Virus record (IMG/VR): IMGVR_UViG_3300020437_000024 | Location: 1 to 36,188 of that record | Direction: 5' to 3' (one strand) | Origin: a virus | DNA: 36,188 bases | In this document: positions 8,073-21,600 of the stretch, piece by piece | How positions within the stretch are numbered: position 1 is the first letter of the stretch | How the letters are laid out: the number at the start of each line of letters is the position of its first letter | Position numbers and translations under genes: made by a program | The notes under the pieces: model-generated | What the model was told of the DNA's origin: nothing | The model's database searches: none | Seen by the model: the letters and a program-made list of their open reading frames with translations, nothing else

Positions 8073-11000
8073 ATGGCACAGTCTGTAAGACAAAATAATT
8101 TATTTGCGGCAGAAGATATTGACGTTATTGTAAGAAGTTTTTCCGAAATTAATTTTACATCATATGATTTTGACACTATCAAACAATCAATGTTGACTTA
8201 CCTCAACAATAACTTTCCAGAAGAATTCAATGATTACATTGAAAGTTCAGAATTCATAGCAATCGTAGAACTACTAGCATACCTAGGACAACTTGTTAGT
8301 TTCAGAGCAGATTTAAATGCTAGAGAAAACTTTTTAGATACAGCAGAAAGAAAAGAAAGTGTTCTAAGAATTGCAAAGCAATTAAACTATAAAATTAAAA
8401 GAAACTTACCAGGCACTGGTACACTTAAAATTTTAAGTGTGCAGACAAACGAAAACGTAAAAGACAGTTTAGGCAACGACCTATCTAACATTCCAATTAT
8501 TTGGGACGATCCAAGCAACGAAGATTACCAAGAACAATTCCTTACAGTTTTAAACGCCGCCTTTACAAGTCAGAACCAATTTGGTACACCGTTCAAGAAA
8601 GGCAGTGTAAGTGGAATCAGAACAGAATTATATCCATTGGATAATGTTACAAGATTGAATGTTGTGTATCCTTACTCAACTCCAATCAGTAACGATACAG
8701 TTGACATGGAACTGGTCAATCCTAACTTTATAGATGGACAATACATTTACGAAGAAAAACCTGATCCTGAATCAGCATTTAAATTGATTTACATGAATGA
8801 CGGGTTAGGCAATAGCAGTGATAACACTGGCTTCTTCCTGTATACAAAGCAAGGTACGTTAAAAAACGAGGACTTCCAGATTGATAATCCATTGCCAAAC
8901 AGGGTGCTCACAATCCTCGATGACAATATTAACGACCTTGATGTTTACTTTCAAGAGATCGACGGAGAAGGATCTGTTAAAGGTCAATGGGAAAAAGTTT
9001 CTAATGTTAGTGGAAACAATATTATCTTTAATGACATTGACAGCAGTACTAGGACAATATACGAAGTTGACACATTAGCAAATGGTGGAATACAACTTAA
9101 ATTTGGTGACAACATTTTTGCATCAACTCCTTCTGGTACTTACAGATTATGGTACAGAACTAGTGAGAACAAGAAATATAGTATACGTCCAGATGAATTT
9201 GGTGAGAAGTCTGTAAACATACCGTATGTTTCAAAATCAGGCGAAACACATCTTTTAACAATGACGTATACACTGACATATACTATTAGTAATGCCGTAA
9301 CAGCAGAGACAGTATCCGAAGTGAAAGTAAGAGCACCTCAAACATTCTACACTCAGGATAGAATGGTTAGTAGTATTGATTACAATGTGTATCCACTTAT
9401 CAAATCAACAGATATTAAAAAGATCAAAAGCATAAACAGGACTCATGCAGGTCATAGCAGATATATTGATATCAACGATCCTACTGGTACTATCGCTAAC
9501 ACAAACGTATTTGGTGAAGATGGTATACTTTACAAGGAACCAAGTCAGCAAGAAAAAACTGCTACATTTGATACCAATCTAAATATTGAACAACTTATCA
9601 AAAAGCATATTGAAGTAATGTTTGGACATGATTCATTAACCAACTTCTTTTATGAAGACTATAGAAATAGTATTCTATCACAGAATCCAGATGAACTTAC
9701 ACTCCAAGGTAACAATAGATTAATATTTAATACTGATCAAAGTCAGGCTATGAATAATGTAGGCGTACTTGCACCACAAGTTGGTACACCAACCAATTGG
9801 ACGACAAGTGGATTAGATGCTAACAGTCAATTTAAATTGATAAGAGAATTATGCGTTTTGGAATATGTTAATAGTGTAACATCTAAAACAGAAAATGTTG
9901 TAGTACAAAATATCACAGATAGAACAGATGATACAGGACATAGAATTACATTAAAAAGAAATGTCCCCAATGGTTCGCAGATTAGGAGAATTATTCCAGT
10001 ATTTAGAAGAGTATTCAATACTACAGAACTAAATGCTATTGAAGAAGCAATTATTCAAAGTAATACATTTGGTATTGCTTACGACTATACAAATTCAACT
10101 ACAGGCTTACCATCATTTAGATTGGTAAATGAAAATGATATTGCACCAGAAGATACTATAAGTTTTAATTATACAGCAGATGTTACTAGCAATAACCAAG
10201 ACAGTAGTTGGTTAGTCAAATGTCAATACATTGGTAACAATCAATATAGAATCACTTCAAGAGGTGTAAGGTATATTTTTGAGAGTGATAAAGAAACAAG
10301 ATTCTTCTTCAACAACGAATTTAAAACTGTTGATACAGCAACCGGTACAAGTAAAAAAGATTCAGTAACAGTACTTGCAACAAACTTGGATAATAAAAAA
10401 CAATTAGAGTTTGTGAGAGTTACAAATCCTGGAATAGGATATGTTGACAATACAAATATTTCAATAGCAGTGGCAAATAATGACGGTGTTAATATTACGA
10501 CAGCATTTACACCTTTCTTGAGTATCAATGATACTGTAGCAGGCACAGGTGCAAACGCTTGGGCCACTGGTGTTATGTCACAGAATCAGTCAAATTTAAA
10601 CAATACGACACATATAATTGAAAACAGATATAAGAACGATGGATCAGGTGATGAAACTGATAGTTATACTAATTTAACTGCTACTTTACCTTTCTATATT
10701 AACAACCCAAGTTCGTCATATGATGGTACAAAAGATTTCAGTAGAACTGCAAAAATTATGGTTACATTTGATGGGTCAAACAATCTAACAAGTGTTAGTG
10801 TCATTGATGCAGGAGCAGGTTATAAGAATGTTAATGACCTATCTATTAAAGCAAAGACAGGTAACACTTATGCTATTTCTGATTCAGATGATATCGCTAT
10901 GTTGAATTTTAACTCAGGTAGCATTTCAAATATAGTTTCAGAAACTGAAGCATTAGGTAAAAAGTACGACCCAGGTAGCACTATTACTATTGAAGGTCCA

Positions 11001-12632
11001 ACTGCTTCGCTACCTACATATTTTAACAATGCAAGTAAAGACGCTACTGCAATTTTAGTATTAGATGACGTTACTAAATTAGAAAATGAAATATCATTTG
11101 ATGTAGTAGACAGTTTTATATACGAGGATGGATATCAAGATCCACGTAAGATTATTATTAAACCTAGTGATACAGATGACGATAACGTTCCGGATCTGCC
11201 TCTAAGTTTTGAAAATATTATTGATAACACTGAGTATGTTTTCTTTGAAAGTTATACAGACTTTGATGGTTACACATATTACAGACCTGTAACTAACGAG
11301 TCAACAAGACCTGTAGTTTGTATTAACGAAAACAATTCAAGTAATCCTTTAACTATACCAGTAACAGTTAACACGTTAAATAGTCCTACTAATACTGATG
11401 GTACTAGTACGATAGTTTATAACAAGTTTGATAGAAGATTCTATAAGTTTTCCGGGACAATAGGTTCACAGATTGCAACTGTATTGCCTCAAGAAAATGA
11501 TGCACTAGACACTGGTATCTTTACTTCAAACCAAGTAGATACTTTTTACAGAGCATACGTTGGTAGAGGATTTGTAGAATATAGTACAAATGTTAAAGCA
11601 CCAGATGTTACCAGAAGTACATTTTTCTTTAACCACAAGCATTTTGCACCAGCAAATCAGCGTGTAGATCCGAGTGTAAGTAATGTTATTGATATGTATA
11701 TTTTAACAGATACATATCATACGTCAGTTAAGAATTGGTTAAGTAGAAATGAAGATGTTAGTTTATTTCCAGTTCAACCAACTTCTGAAGAGTTGTTTAA
11801 CACTTTCAATACACTGGGCGACAACAAAGCAATAAGTGATCAACTTGTATTCAGACCTAGCAGATTTAGATTATTGTTTGGTGCAAACGCAGAATCAGAA
11901 TATCGTTGTAAGTTTAAAGTAATCAAAGTACCAGGTACAAAATTCAGCGACAACGAAATCAAATCAAAAGTTATTGAAGCAGTAAATGAATACTTCGATG
12001 TTGCAAACTGGGATTTTGGCGAAACATTTTATTACACAGAATTAAGTGCATATATACATCAAAAACTTACTGGTATCATTAGTTCAGTAGTTATTGTACC
12101 AGAAAATCAAAGTTCAAGATTTGGTAACTTGTTCCAAATTAGAGCAACAAGTGAAGAACTATTTTTGAGTACTGCAAAAGTATCAGACGTTGAAATTGTA
12201 AAAGGATTCACAGAACAAAATCTAAGAATTGGATTTACATCAAGTGATGACACAACTACAAGCACAATTACAACATCAAGTAACACAACTACAAGTGTTG
12301 GTCCTTATGCAGTTTACGGTACAGAAAATAGTGGAGGTTCAGCAAATGGTCTTGTTGGTTACTTCTATCCGTTGTACTTAACAAGTGATGCGGCATTAGC
12401 GGCATCATCAACCAATGCTATCCACGTTCATAGTTTTGAAGAATTCCCAGGTGTATCATTCTATATGCCAACAGAACAAATGAATCACGGTAAGACAACA
12501 TTTGATACTTCATTGTATACACTTTATACAACTGAAATAAACACATCTACTACAGTGACTACAACAAATGGTACAGGTTCTTCTGGTTCAGGCGGATCAG
12601 GTGGTAGCGGAGGTTCAGGCAGTGGCTACTAA
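8073..12632 (+). CDS. 6: Baseplate wedge protein gp6, enlarged
   Basis: gp6 dimers form the iris ring that holds the T4 baseplate together. The N-terminus (about 10-150) is typical, with SSEFIAIVELLAYLGQLVSF followed by RADLNARENFLDTAERKES. The canonical C-terminal part is near 1300-1385 (YFDVANWDFGETFYYTELSA, then SVVIVPENQSSRFGNLF). At 1519 residues it is more than twice T4 gp6 (660). Inserted beta-rich material includes three Gly-x-Gly-Tyr-type repeats at about 783 (NPGIGY), 910 (DAGAGY) and 965 (KYDPGS). An extra tail after 1390 is Ser/Thr-rich, contains HVHSFEEFPGVSFYMPTEQM and ends in a Gly/Ser run. GGAG lies 7 nt before the ATG. The 3' end overlaps the next gene by 11 nt. Confidence 0.93.
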   Translation: MAQSVRQNNLFAAEDIDVIVRSFSEINFTSYDFDTIKQSMLTYLNNNFPEEFNDYIESSEFIAIVELLAYLGQLVSFRADLNARENFLDTAERKESVLRIAKQLNYKIKRNLPGTGTLKILSVQTNENVKDSLGNDLSNIPIIWDDPSNEDYQEQFLTVLNAAFTSQNQFGTPFKKGSVSGIRTELYPLDNVTRLNVVYPYSTPISNDTVDMELVNPNFIDGQYIYEEKPDPESAFKLIYMNDGLGNSSDNTGFFLYTKQGTLKNEDFQIDNPLPNRVLTILDDNINDLDVYFQEIDGEGSVKGQWEKVSNVSGNNIIFNDIDSSTRTIYEVDTLANGGIQLKFGDNIFASTPSGTYRLWYRTSENKKYSIRPDEFGEKSVNIPYVSKSGETHLLTMTYTLTYTISNAVTAETVSEVKVRAPQTFYTQDRMVSSIDYNVYPLIKSTDIKKIKSINRTHAGHSRYIDINDPTGTIANTNVFGEDGILYKEPSQQEKTATFDTNLNIEQLIKKHIEVMFGHDSLTNFFYEDYRNSILSQNPDELTLQGNNRLIFNTDQSQAMNNVGVLAPQVGTPTNWTTSGLDANSQFKLIRELCVLEYVNSVTSKTENVVVQNITDRTDDTGHRITLKRNVPNGSQIRRIIPVFRRVFNTTELNAIEEAIIQSNTFGIAYDYTNSTTGLPSFRLVNENDIAPEDTISFNYTADVTSNNQDSSWLVKCQYIGNNQYRITSRGVRYIFESDKETRFFFNNEFKTVDTATGTSKKDSVTVLATNLDNKKQLEFVRVTNPGIGYVDNTNISIAVANNDGVNITTAFTPFLSINDTVAGTGANAWATGVMSQNQSNLNNTTHIIENRYKNDGSGDETDSYTNLTATLPFYINNPSSSYDGTKDFSRTAKIMVTFDGSNNLTSVSVIDAGAGYKNVNDLSIKAKTGNTYAISDSDDIAMLNFNSGSISNIVSETEALGKKYDPGSTITIEGPTASLPTYFNNASKDATAILVLDDVTKLENEISFDVVDSFIYEDGYQDPRKIIIKPSDTDDDNVPDLPLSFENIIDNTEYVFFESYTDFDGYTYYRPVTNESTRPVVCINENNSSNPLTIPVTVNTLNSPTNTDGTSTIVYNKFDRRFYKFSGTIGSQIATVLPQENDALDTGIFTSNQVDTFYRAYVGRGFVEYSTNVKAPDVTRSTFFFNHKHFAPANQRVDPSVSNVIDMYILTDTYHTSVKNWLSRNEDVSLFPVQPTSEELFNTFNTLGDNKAISDQLVFRPSRFRLLFGANAESEYRCKFKVIKVPGTKFSDNEIKSKVIEAVNEYFDVANWDFGETFYYTELSAYIHQKLTGIISSVVIVPENQSSRFGNLFQIRATSEELFLSTAKVSDVEIVKGFTEQNLRIGFTSSDDTTTSTITTSSNTTTSVGPYAVYGTENSGGSANGLVGYFYPLYLTSDAALAASSTNAIHVHSFEEFPGVSFYMPTEQMNHGKTTFDTSLYTLYTTEINTSTTVTTTNGTGSSGSGGSGGSGGSGSGY
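12570..12629 (+). repeat. Gly/Ser-coding low-complexity run at the end of gp6
   Basis: The last 20 codons of gp6 are almost only Gly and Ser, built from near-repeats of GGT-TCA-GGC-GGA. The same DNA supplies GGAGG (12609-12613), a near-perfect Shine-Dalgarno sequence 8 nt before the GTG start (12622) of the next gene. One stretch thus encodes a flexible tail and a strong ribosome-binding site. Confidence 0.8.
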
Positions 12633-15600
12633 TTATACCACATCAACTAGTTCAGATGTTCCAGCAGTAAACAATTCTCTGGCACAGAAAAGTTCAGTTA
12701 AACGTGCTTTTGAATATTTGCCAGAAAACTTGCAAACATCTATAAATGATAGATTCTTTGATGCTACTATTGATCAGTTATTTTCAAAACCAGATATATT
12801 AAAACTTATTGGCTATGTTGGTAAGAAACGTGAAGACTTAGGCGAGAAGAATGATTTTTATATTCCTGAGCCTAAGAAAGTTAGAAAAAATTATCAATTT
12901 GAACCAGCAGTGGTTACAAGAAATACTTTAACCAATGAAGTTGAATCAAGTTTATTTTATGAAGATATTATTAAAACATTAAGGTCTCAAGGTGCCATAG
13001 TTAACAATCACGATAGATTATTTAAAACTGATAGTTACAGTTATATGCCTCCTATCAACTTGGATATGTTGGTAAACTATCAAAACTACTTCTGGTACCC
13101 AGAAGGTCCTGCTGTACTAGATATCAAAGGTAATGAAAATAATGTAATCAATGTAGATACAAACATTATAGGACAAACAAACTACAAAACACCTGAAGGA
13201 ATTGATCTTAAAAATGGATCAAGAGTTAGATTTATAAACAGTATTGCAACAAGTGTTAACACACAAAGCAATACTAAATTTACATACAATACTATCGAGC
13301 CATCTACATACCACAACAATACATTTATTGTAGAAGGTGTAGGTAAGTCGATAAGATTACTTCCGGAATCATTTGTTGATAGTACTTTAGCAACAGATGC
13401 ACTAGATTACATTGTAATGGAAAGAGGTAGTTACAATAACAACAGATGGAGCAAAGGCAACTGTTGGTATCACAGAGATACGCTACTTCAAGTTACAGGT
13501 AGTAATAGTATTACAACAGTAACACAAGAAATATTTAAGAAATGGGATGGTAGTAATAGAGAAATTACTGTTACTGCTGGATCATTTGATGTAGGAGCAG
13601 TATTTACAATTAAGACAGTAGGTTCAACTGATTTTACATTAATTGGTTCACCTAACAATGATGTTGGCACTACGTTTACAGCAACAGGGCCAGGTGTAGG
13701 TACAGGTGAAGCAACTACAGATTCATTGATTGTAGACGTTAATGGTTCCCTTACAAATATACAATTACAAAACGGATGGACAACTGGTGACGATACTGTT
13801 GCTCAACCAAAGACAAAAGATATAGCACCAAAATTTTATGCAGATGACGTTACAGGATTTGATGCTGACAAGTGGGACGCTGAATTAATTGATTTAGATT
13901 TTGAATTTGATCTTAAGCAATCAAGACAAGCAACTAGACCTATTGTACAGTTTGATCATAATTTGGAATTACATAATTATGCACTTGAGCATTTAACTGA
14001 AATAGACATGATGGCTACAAGTGAACAGTTTTCTGAAATACAATTAGAGCCTAGTGCAACAATAGATGGCCGTATAGTACAAGATGGACACAAAATTGCA
14101 TTCACTGATGATAGTAATGCTAACGAATTTATTGAGTGGGATACTACTCCGTTTGATGCAGGTGCATCAGGTTACACTACCGTACAACGCACTGATGATA
14201 CAAGGTCGGTTACAAATAACTATTATGCAGGAGGCAGTAAACAAACTGTCAGAACAGGCACTTACATTTATGATACAACAAATCAAGAACCTGCAAGTCC
14301 AGTATCAGGTGTGGCATATCTAATCAATAGTACTTCAGGTACATGGACTCCTATAACTTCTTCAAGTGTATGGGACGTTAGATTTATTACGTCAGGTGAA
14401 AGTATTACAGGTAGAATTTATACTGTAAGATTTACAGGAAGTCCAGGAACTATAAATTTATTGTTTGAAGATCCTATAGAAATCCTAGATGATCAAAAAA
14501 TATATGTTAGAGACGGTGAACGCAATGGCACTAAAGAATGGGTATGGAAAAATAACTCATGGACAGAACTGCAACACAAAGATTCAATAAACAAAGCACC
14601 ATTATTCAAGTTATACGATAATGAAGGTGTTGAACTTGATAATGTTGCAAAATATCCAAACAGTATTCATGTAGGTAACAAAATCTTCAATTATAATGTT
14701 ACAAACACTGGAACAGAAGATGCTGTGTTAGGACTTAAACTTACTAGAAAAGAATTACAACAAGTAAACGATATTGAGTTCAAGGACTTTTTAAGTGATA
14801 AACTTTACTATGGTCCTAACGAAATTAAAAGTTATTACTTCTGGGATAAGTTTGATATCAATCCAGATACAAGTGCAAACAATGATGTACCGCCAGCAGA
14901 TAGAATAGTGAATAGATCTTTTGGTAACAACTGGAATTCAACAGGAACAATCAAACAAAGAGTTGTCAAAAAATATGTAGCAAGTTATGATGATGAAAAT
15001 ATCTTTGAATGCTCAGTGACACCAAATCTTTTACCTAATGGTATGTATGACATAGAAGTTCTAGTCAATGAAGAACCATTAGCACAAGACACAGCAACTA
15101 GAAATAACGATTTCTATTATGATGCGGCGAACAAGCGAGTCATTTTAAGATCAGAAAATATATTTGTTAAGGTTAAAACAGATAGTGTTATTGAATTGAA
15201 AATAGCAACAACAGAAGGCATTGAATTAGAAAATGATGCTTACTTTGAAATACCACATACACTAGAAGCCAATCCGGGCAATGAACAAGTTTCAACTATA
15301 ACAATCAACGAAGGTATAAATCATTTTAAAAATATTATTGGATCACAAGTAAACTTTACAGGTGATGAACTAGGTTATAACAATTACACAGATACTGCAC
15401 AAGATGGTAGTCTTGGCAGATTCATTATGCAACATGACGCACCTATGTTGTTGTTGGGACATTTGCTTAACAACAATAGTACCGTAGATATTGTAACATC
15501 ATTGCGTCAATCAATGAAAAGTTTTGTTGAAACAAAATTAAGAATTTTACAAAATAGTTTGCAAGGTGATGCCTCAGGATTAGATATACCAGTAGAACTA

Positions 15601-18600
15601 GATAGAATTTTAACTGATCTTTACAGTGCAAATTATAATAACGGAAAATATCTTGATAGTAAAATGTTAGGTTATGGTACAAACTACACTTCATTTACTT
15701 TTACTAGGGAAGACAGTGCTACATATTACAATACAGTATGTAGTTATAATAAAACTGAATTTAGTCAGAAGAAAAAACTATACTATGTTTTTGTAAATGA
15801 TATTCAACAAAATCAATTGGTTGACTACAATATAGAATTAGGTATTAACAATGATGGTGATATCGCAACTATAATTAGATTCAATAAAGAACTAGTTGAT
15901 ACTGATGTTGTAGTAATAAAAGAATACAGTAATTTAAGTAACTCGTTTGTAGCACCAACACCAGCGGCAATGGGCCTTACTAAAGTATATGTTCCGGAAA
16001 TTTATTTGGATAACACATACAAAACTGACACATATGTAATACAAGGACACGACGGTAGTATTACACCTTGTTATGGTGAAACTGGAAATGATGTAAGAGA
16101 TTTAATTTTATTAGAATTTGAAAAAAGGATATACAATAGTTTACCACAGGATATAATCAATATTGATAGAAAATTCTTGAATAGTGTGACAGTTTTACCT
16201 GGTAAGTTTAGAACAGCAGACTACAACCAAAAAGAAATAAACGAAATCACTAGTATATCGTTTAACAAATGGGTTATTAAGAACAATGTTGATTTTAGAT
16301 CAAACAGTGATTATGATGACAATGATGCTTTTACATGGAACTTCAGTACAGTAACAGATAGATTTGGAGAAGTACTTCCAGGACACTGGAGAGCAATTTA
16401 TCATTACTACTATGATACTGATAGACCTCATACGCACCCATGGGAGATGTTAGGATTCAGTATTAAACCAGATTGGTGGGAAACTGAATACGGTACTAAT
16501 TATGGATCTGGCAATTCTAAGATGTGGAATCATCTAGAGCAAGGTATCATCATAGGTGGCGACAGAGAAAACTTTACCAATAATGTTTACCTTACAGATA
16601 ATCCATACAGGAGAGTAGGACTTTCAGAAGTATTGCCGGTTGATAGCAGTGGTACGTTGCTTGATCCTATCAAGGCAAACATTGCCGGTGATAATAAGAT
16701 CGACAACCAAGGTAACTATATGTTGCCTATCGTTAAGTACAGAGATGCAGAATGGGTATTTGGAGATCAAGGCGTTGCAGAATCAGCATACTGGAGAAGC
16801 AGTGAAGGTGTAGGTTCCATTGCAGAATTATTATATCTTACAAAGCCTGCACAGTTTGCGAGTATTGGCTGGAACACTCTATCATTTACAAAATCAAGAA
16901 TTAGTAAAGATCAATTGATCAGTAACTTCAATGGTAGAAGGCTAGGACCAAATAACTTGCAAGAACATAGTGACACAAACTTTGTTTACGGTTATCAGAG
17001 CTTCATAAAAAATTACTTAACAAGTAAAGCATTGGATTATCAAACAAGATTTATAACACCTATTACCAAAACATATGTCAATCTTGCATACAAATATGGT
17101 GCATTTGTTGATAGTGATAGTTTAAAAGTTGAATTAGATAAACAGAATCCAAGCACACAAAACACTGCTATTTTCTATCCAAATGAAAATATTACTACAA
17201 AACTATACACACAGAACAGCGATAGTGTATTAACATACAGTGGTGTTATAGTTGAGAAAGTTGATCTTGGTTATAGGATAGCGGGATATGATTCCTACAA
17301 ACCTTACTTCAAATATTTTGCACCTTATGAAACAGGACCTAAGGAAGTAATATCTGAGTTTGAGGGACAAAACTATGAAGTATACAAGAACTATGATTAT
17401 GAAACAGTTTTACAATTAGACTACGGATCAACATTTAGAACCGAACAGCAAGTATTAAACTTCTTGATGGGGTATGAAGCATACTTAAAAAATCAAGGTT
17501 GGACATTTGATAACTTTGATGCTGAAGCAGGTGTGTTCAATGATTTTAAATTAAGTGCTAAAGAATTTTTGTTCTGGAACAAAACTACAAATTGGACAAA
17601 TGGTTCATTCATTGCTTTGAGTCCATTTGCAACTCAAGCGAATATCACATTATCTCAAGGCTATGTTTCAAACATTGAGAGTATGTATGACGGAACATAC
17701 AATATCTTAAACAAATATGGCAATAAGATTCCTATCAAAGATTACACTGTAGAGAGAATCAGTGACAGGGTACAAATAAAAACTATTAACAATGTTAATA
17801 CAATATTTGGATTAAAACTAAATGTTGTAAACAGCGAACACGTTGCAATTTTTGATAACGTATCAAACTTCAATGATGTGATGTATGATCCAATACTTAG
17901 ACTAAGGCAGGATCGTATTAAAATTAATATTAGAAAAACCACAGACTGGAATGGTAAAATAAGAGCCGATGGATTCTTAGTTACTGACAATAACATAATT
18001 CCTAACTTTGATACTACAGCAGATGACTTTAGAAAATTTTATAACAGACATGATACACTTACAAATGAAGCAATAAGAGATAGTGTTAGAAATCAATTTG
18101 GTTATGAACGTAGAGATTATCTAAACAATATCACATTAGATGACGATATTAGTTTTGAATTCTATACAGGTATGATTAAACAAAAAGGTTCTAAGAACAG
18201 CATCAATAAATTATTAAGATCAACTGTTATCAGTGGACTTGGTGAAATTGATATATTTGAAGAACTTGCATTTAAAGTTGGTTCATATGGTGGAACAGAA
18301 ATTAATCTTACTAACGAAGTAAAGATACCAGCAAGTGATATTAAATCAAGCATACCGTTGTTTGAATTTGTAAATGATACAAGTGCAGATTGGGAAGACA
18401 TAAAAACCGATGATGTTGTTACTATCAACAGACTTAAAGATCCAAGATGGACAGTTAAACCAAAATTACCAAACGATACAATATGGCCAACATTAGCAAA
18501 AGGTTATATGGATAATAATTATCTGCCAAACGCAGGTTATGTTTTAACTTCAGGCGAAGTAGACAATAATATTCCACTTACTATTTACAAAGCATTTGAT

Positions 18601-21600
18601 CTAACTTCATTTGCCACATTAAGTGCAAGTAGTCAAACTAACAGACCTGCCACCGATGATTATGCATGGGTAGCAAAGCATTTAGATAACGACTGGCAGA
18701 TTTCACAACTAAAACAAACGCCCAATGGTGAAACTATTGTATCATCGACTAAAAGTGCTACCAATGGCACTACAATAGATATAACATTGTCAGCAACAAC
18801 ACATGATATTAGTATAGATGACTTTGTTGAGATAAAAGGATTAAAATCAAGTACTGACTTAGATGTGGTTGCTGATGGAAACTATAAAGTTACCAATGTT
18901 GCAGGAGCAACAATAACAATTGAAGTATTCTCATCAGAAGATGGTGTGTCTGGTAACGGTGAAACAATTAAAGTTTGGAGAACAAGAAGGTTTTCTACAG
19001 GTGACTTAACTACAAACACAGGTGATTATAGATGGGTAGACAATTATGATAATACCGGCAGTTGGGCAGTAATTAATTCACTCAATGCATTGGTCAGACA
19101 GGAAAGCAAAAAGATTAATAGTAGATTATTCAAAGAAGCAGTGCTATATGATAACGTAGCAAAAACTAACGACTCTGAAATGTTCTTGAATGATCCTTAC
19201 AAAGGATTGGTTTCAGGTGTAGCAAAAGAAAACTTAACATACATAGGTGATTATGATCCTGCCAGATATACTGTTACAGATAATATAGATAATATTTCTG
19301 AAAACGACTTTGTGTTTAATAAACAACAAGTAGGAGAATTATGGTGGGATACTAGTACCTGTAGATATATCGAATATGAACAACACACCAATAGATATAG
19401 AAAAGAAAATTGGGGTAGTTTCTTCCCAGGTTCTACTGTAAAAGTTTATGAATGGATAGAGAGTTCCGTAGCACCAGAAGCATACGCAGGTCCCGGAACA
19501 CCAAGAGATCCTGAAGATTACGTTACAATAGATAGTTATGATGAGTTTTCAAATCAGATAACAACTTTCTACTATTTCTGGGTTGGTGGTTTGAATACTG
19601 TCCTTACATCAAAATACAACAGAACATCAAGTGTTATAGACATTGAAAATATAATTAAAGATCCACAAGGCAACGGTATAACTTGGTATGCACCTATCAG
19701 TGATATCACATCAACTAACAATGCTGGATTTATAACAAGTGGAATAAGTGATCTATTCACACAAAATGATAGTAGTATCAGTTTTAATTACAAAACAAAT
19801 AACAAAGATCAAAACATACATAATCAATGGATACTATTGAGAGATGGTGATAGCAGAAGCGTAATTCCTGACATTTTACAAACTACACTTAAAAATAGTT
19901 TAACTGGTCATGTAATTTATCAAGGTAAATTTGAGCGTGTGCCTGATCCAGATCTAAATGAAACTAATAGTTATGGAAGTAGTATTAGACCTAGAAAGAG
20001 TTGGTTTAGAAATCATAAGATGGCAAAGAAAGTTTTTGCAAATCATGTTAATGAAGTTGTCAAAGCAATATGTTTAGATGATGTAAGACCTCAATGGAGT
20101 TCGTTCTTATTAAACAATCAATATATTGAAACACAGGATTGGATTGAAAGTGGACAAGGACCATACTTGGTTTCTTATACAGTTGACACTATTCAACAAA
20201 GAGATAATTTGAATTATGCTGTCACAGCAGGAGAAGTAATTAGAGTTGGCGATAACGTTAATTATGATGACTGGAAGTTTGGTGCAGACGGTCTTTGGAG
20301 TAAAATTTATAGTACAAATTGTACTTTTAAAATTAAAGATAAATTCTTTACAGATGAATATAGTATCAATAATGCAGAAAATATTAAAACAATTTATTCC
20401 ACACTGGTTGATTACATATTCACAGAAAACTTGTTTGTAAATGTTAACAAACTATTCTTTGCAATGGTGAGATATGTATTAGCAGAGCAAGACAGTGTTG
20501 ATTGGATATTTAAAACAAGTTATGTTAAACTTGCAGTTACAGAAAAAGATATTAAACAAGAAGTCAAGTATAAAAAAGATTTTGTTGTAAATGTGTTAGA
20601 TTACTTTAATGAGATCAAACCTTACAGTACCAAAATCAGAGACTTTTTATCAGTTAAAGAAATACAAATGGATGTAGCAAATACAGGTGCTACAGACTTT
20701 GATAATCCTGCATATATTGATGCTAATGGTAACTTACAGTTTTATGATCCATTAAATGCAAATGATGCAACTGCTATGAAAGACTTGAAAATATACAGAG
20801 ACTATTACAAAAATTATGGTAATAAGTTACAAACTGCTGAATCAACTAAAACATCAATTATAAGAGACTTACCATCTACATTCTCACAACACCCGGCTAT
20901 GAACGGAAACGACTTTGAATATAGACTGTTAAAAAATATTAAAACAACAATGTTGTTTGATAGAATTAGTTTCATAGACAGAATTAAAACATATGAAGAC
21001 TTTGTTTCATTAATAGAAAAGTTTGACAATGAATATATTAACAAACCAGAAAATGATAGCATCAATGACACAGATAGAAAAATCAATGGCGTACTTATAA
21101 ACGATGCAGTTGGTAGAATAGTAAAATATGATCCAGTAACTCAAAACCTTATTGCTCTTTATAAAAAAGCACTAGGCGGAAGTCTACAGAACATTTACAC
21201 AGATGTTACTACAAGTTGGATTAAATTTAATCTACAAAGATCAATTACAATGAGAGTTAATAGTTTATTAACGTATGGTGAAATTGAACGTACAACTGGA
21301 AACGAATTTGATTTTGATTGGGATCAGTTTTACAACTATCCAAATCCAAACACTGCTGGTTGGGATACATTTGGTTGGGATAACAACGATTTAGCATCTA
21401 TTAGGAATGAACAGTTTGATATTAATAGTTGGGATCAAGACATTGAACTTGAGGAACTTAATGATGTAAATGCAACGATAGTTGATTACATTAAAGCAGG
21501 CAAAACTAATACAGAAATTAGAACGTTAATGGGCGATGGCGTTAATCAATGGAATGTAAAGAATTCAGAATTATCTTTATACAGACAATACTTAGATGTG

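Noticed and set aside
12568-12621. Upstream ATG as start of the giant wedge gene
   Set aside because: It would encode an out-of-frame reading of the gp6 Gly/Ser run (Val/Gln/Ala-rich) and has no ribosome-binding site, while the GTG at 12622 has GGAGG.
20338-20345. GATAAATT inside the giant wedge gene
   Set aside because: One mismatch at the last base, within coding sequence and with no gene start following; expected by chance in this AT-rich DNA.
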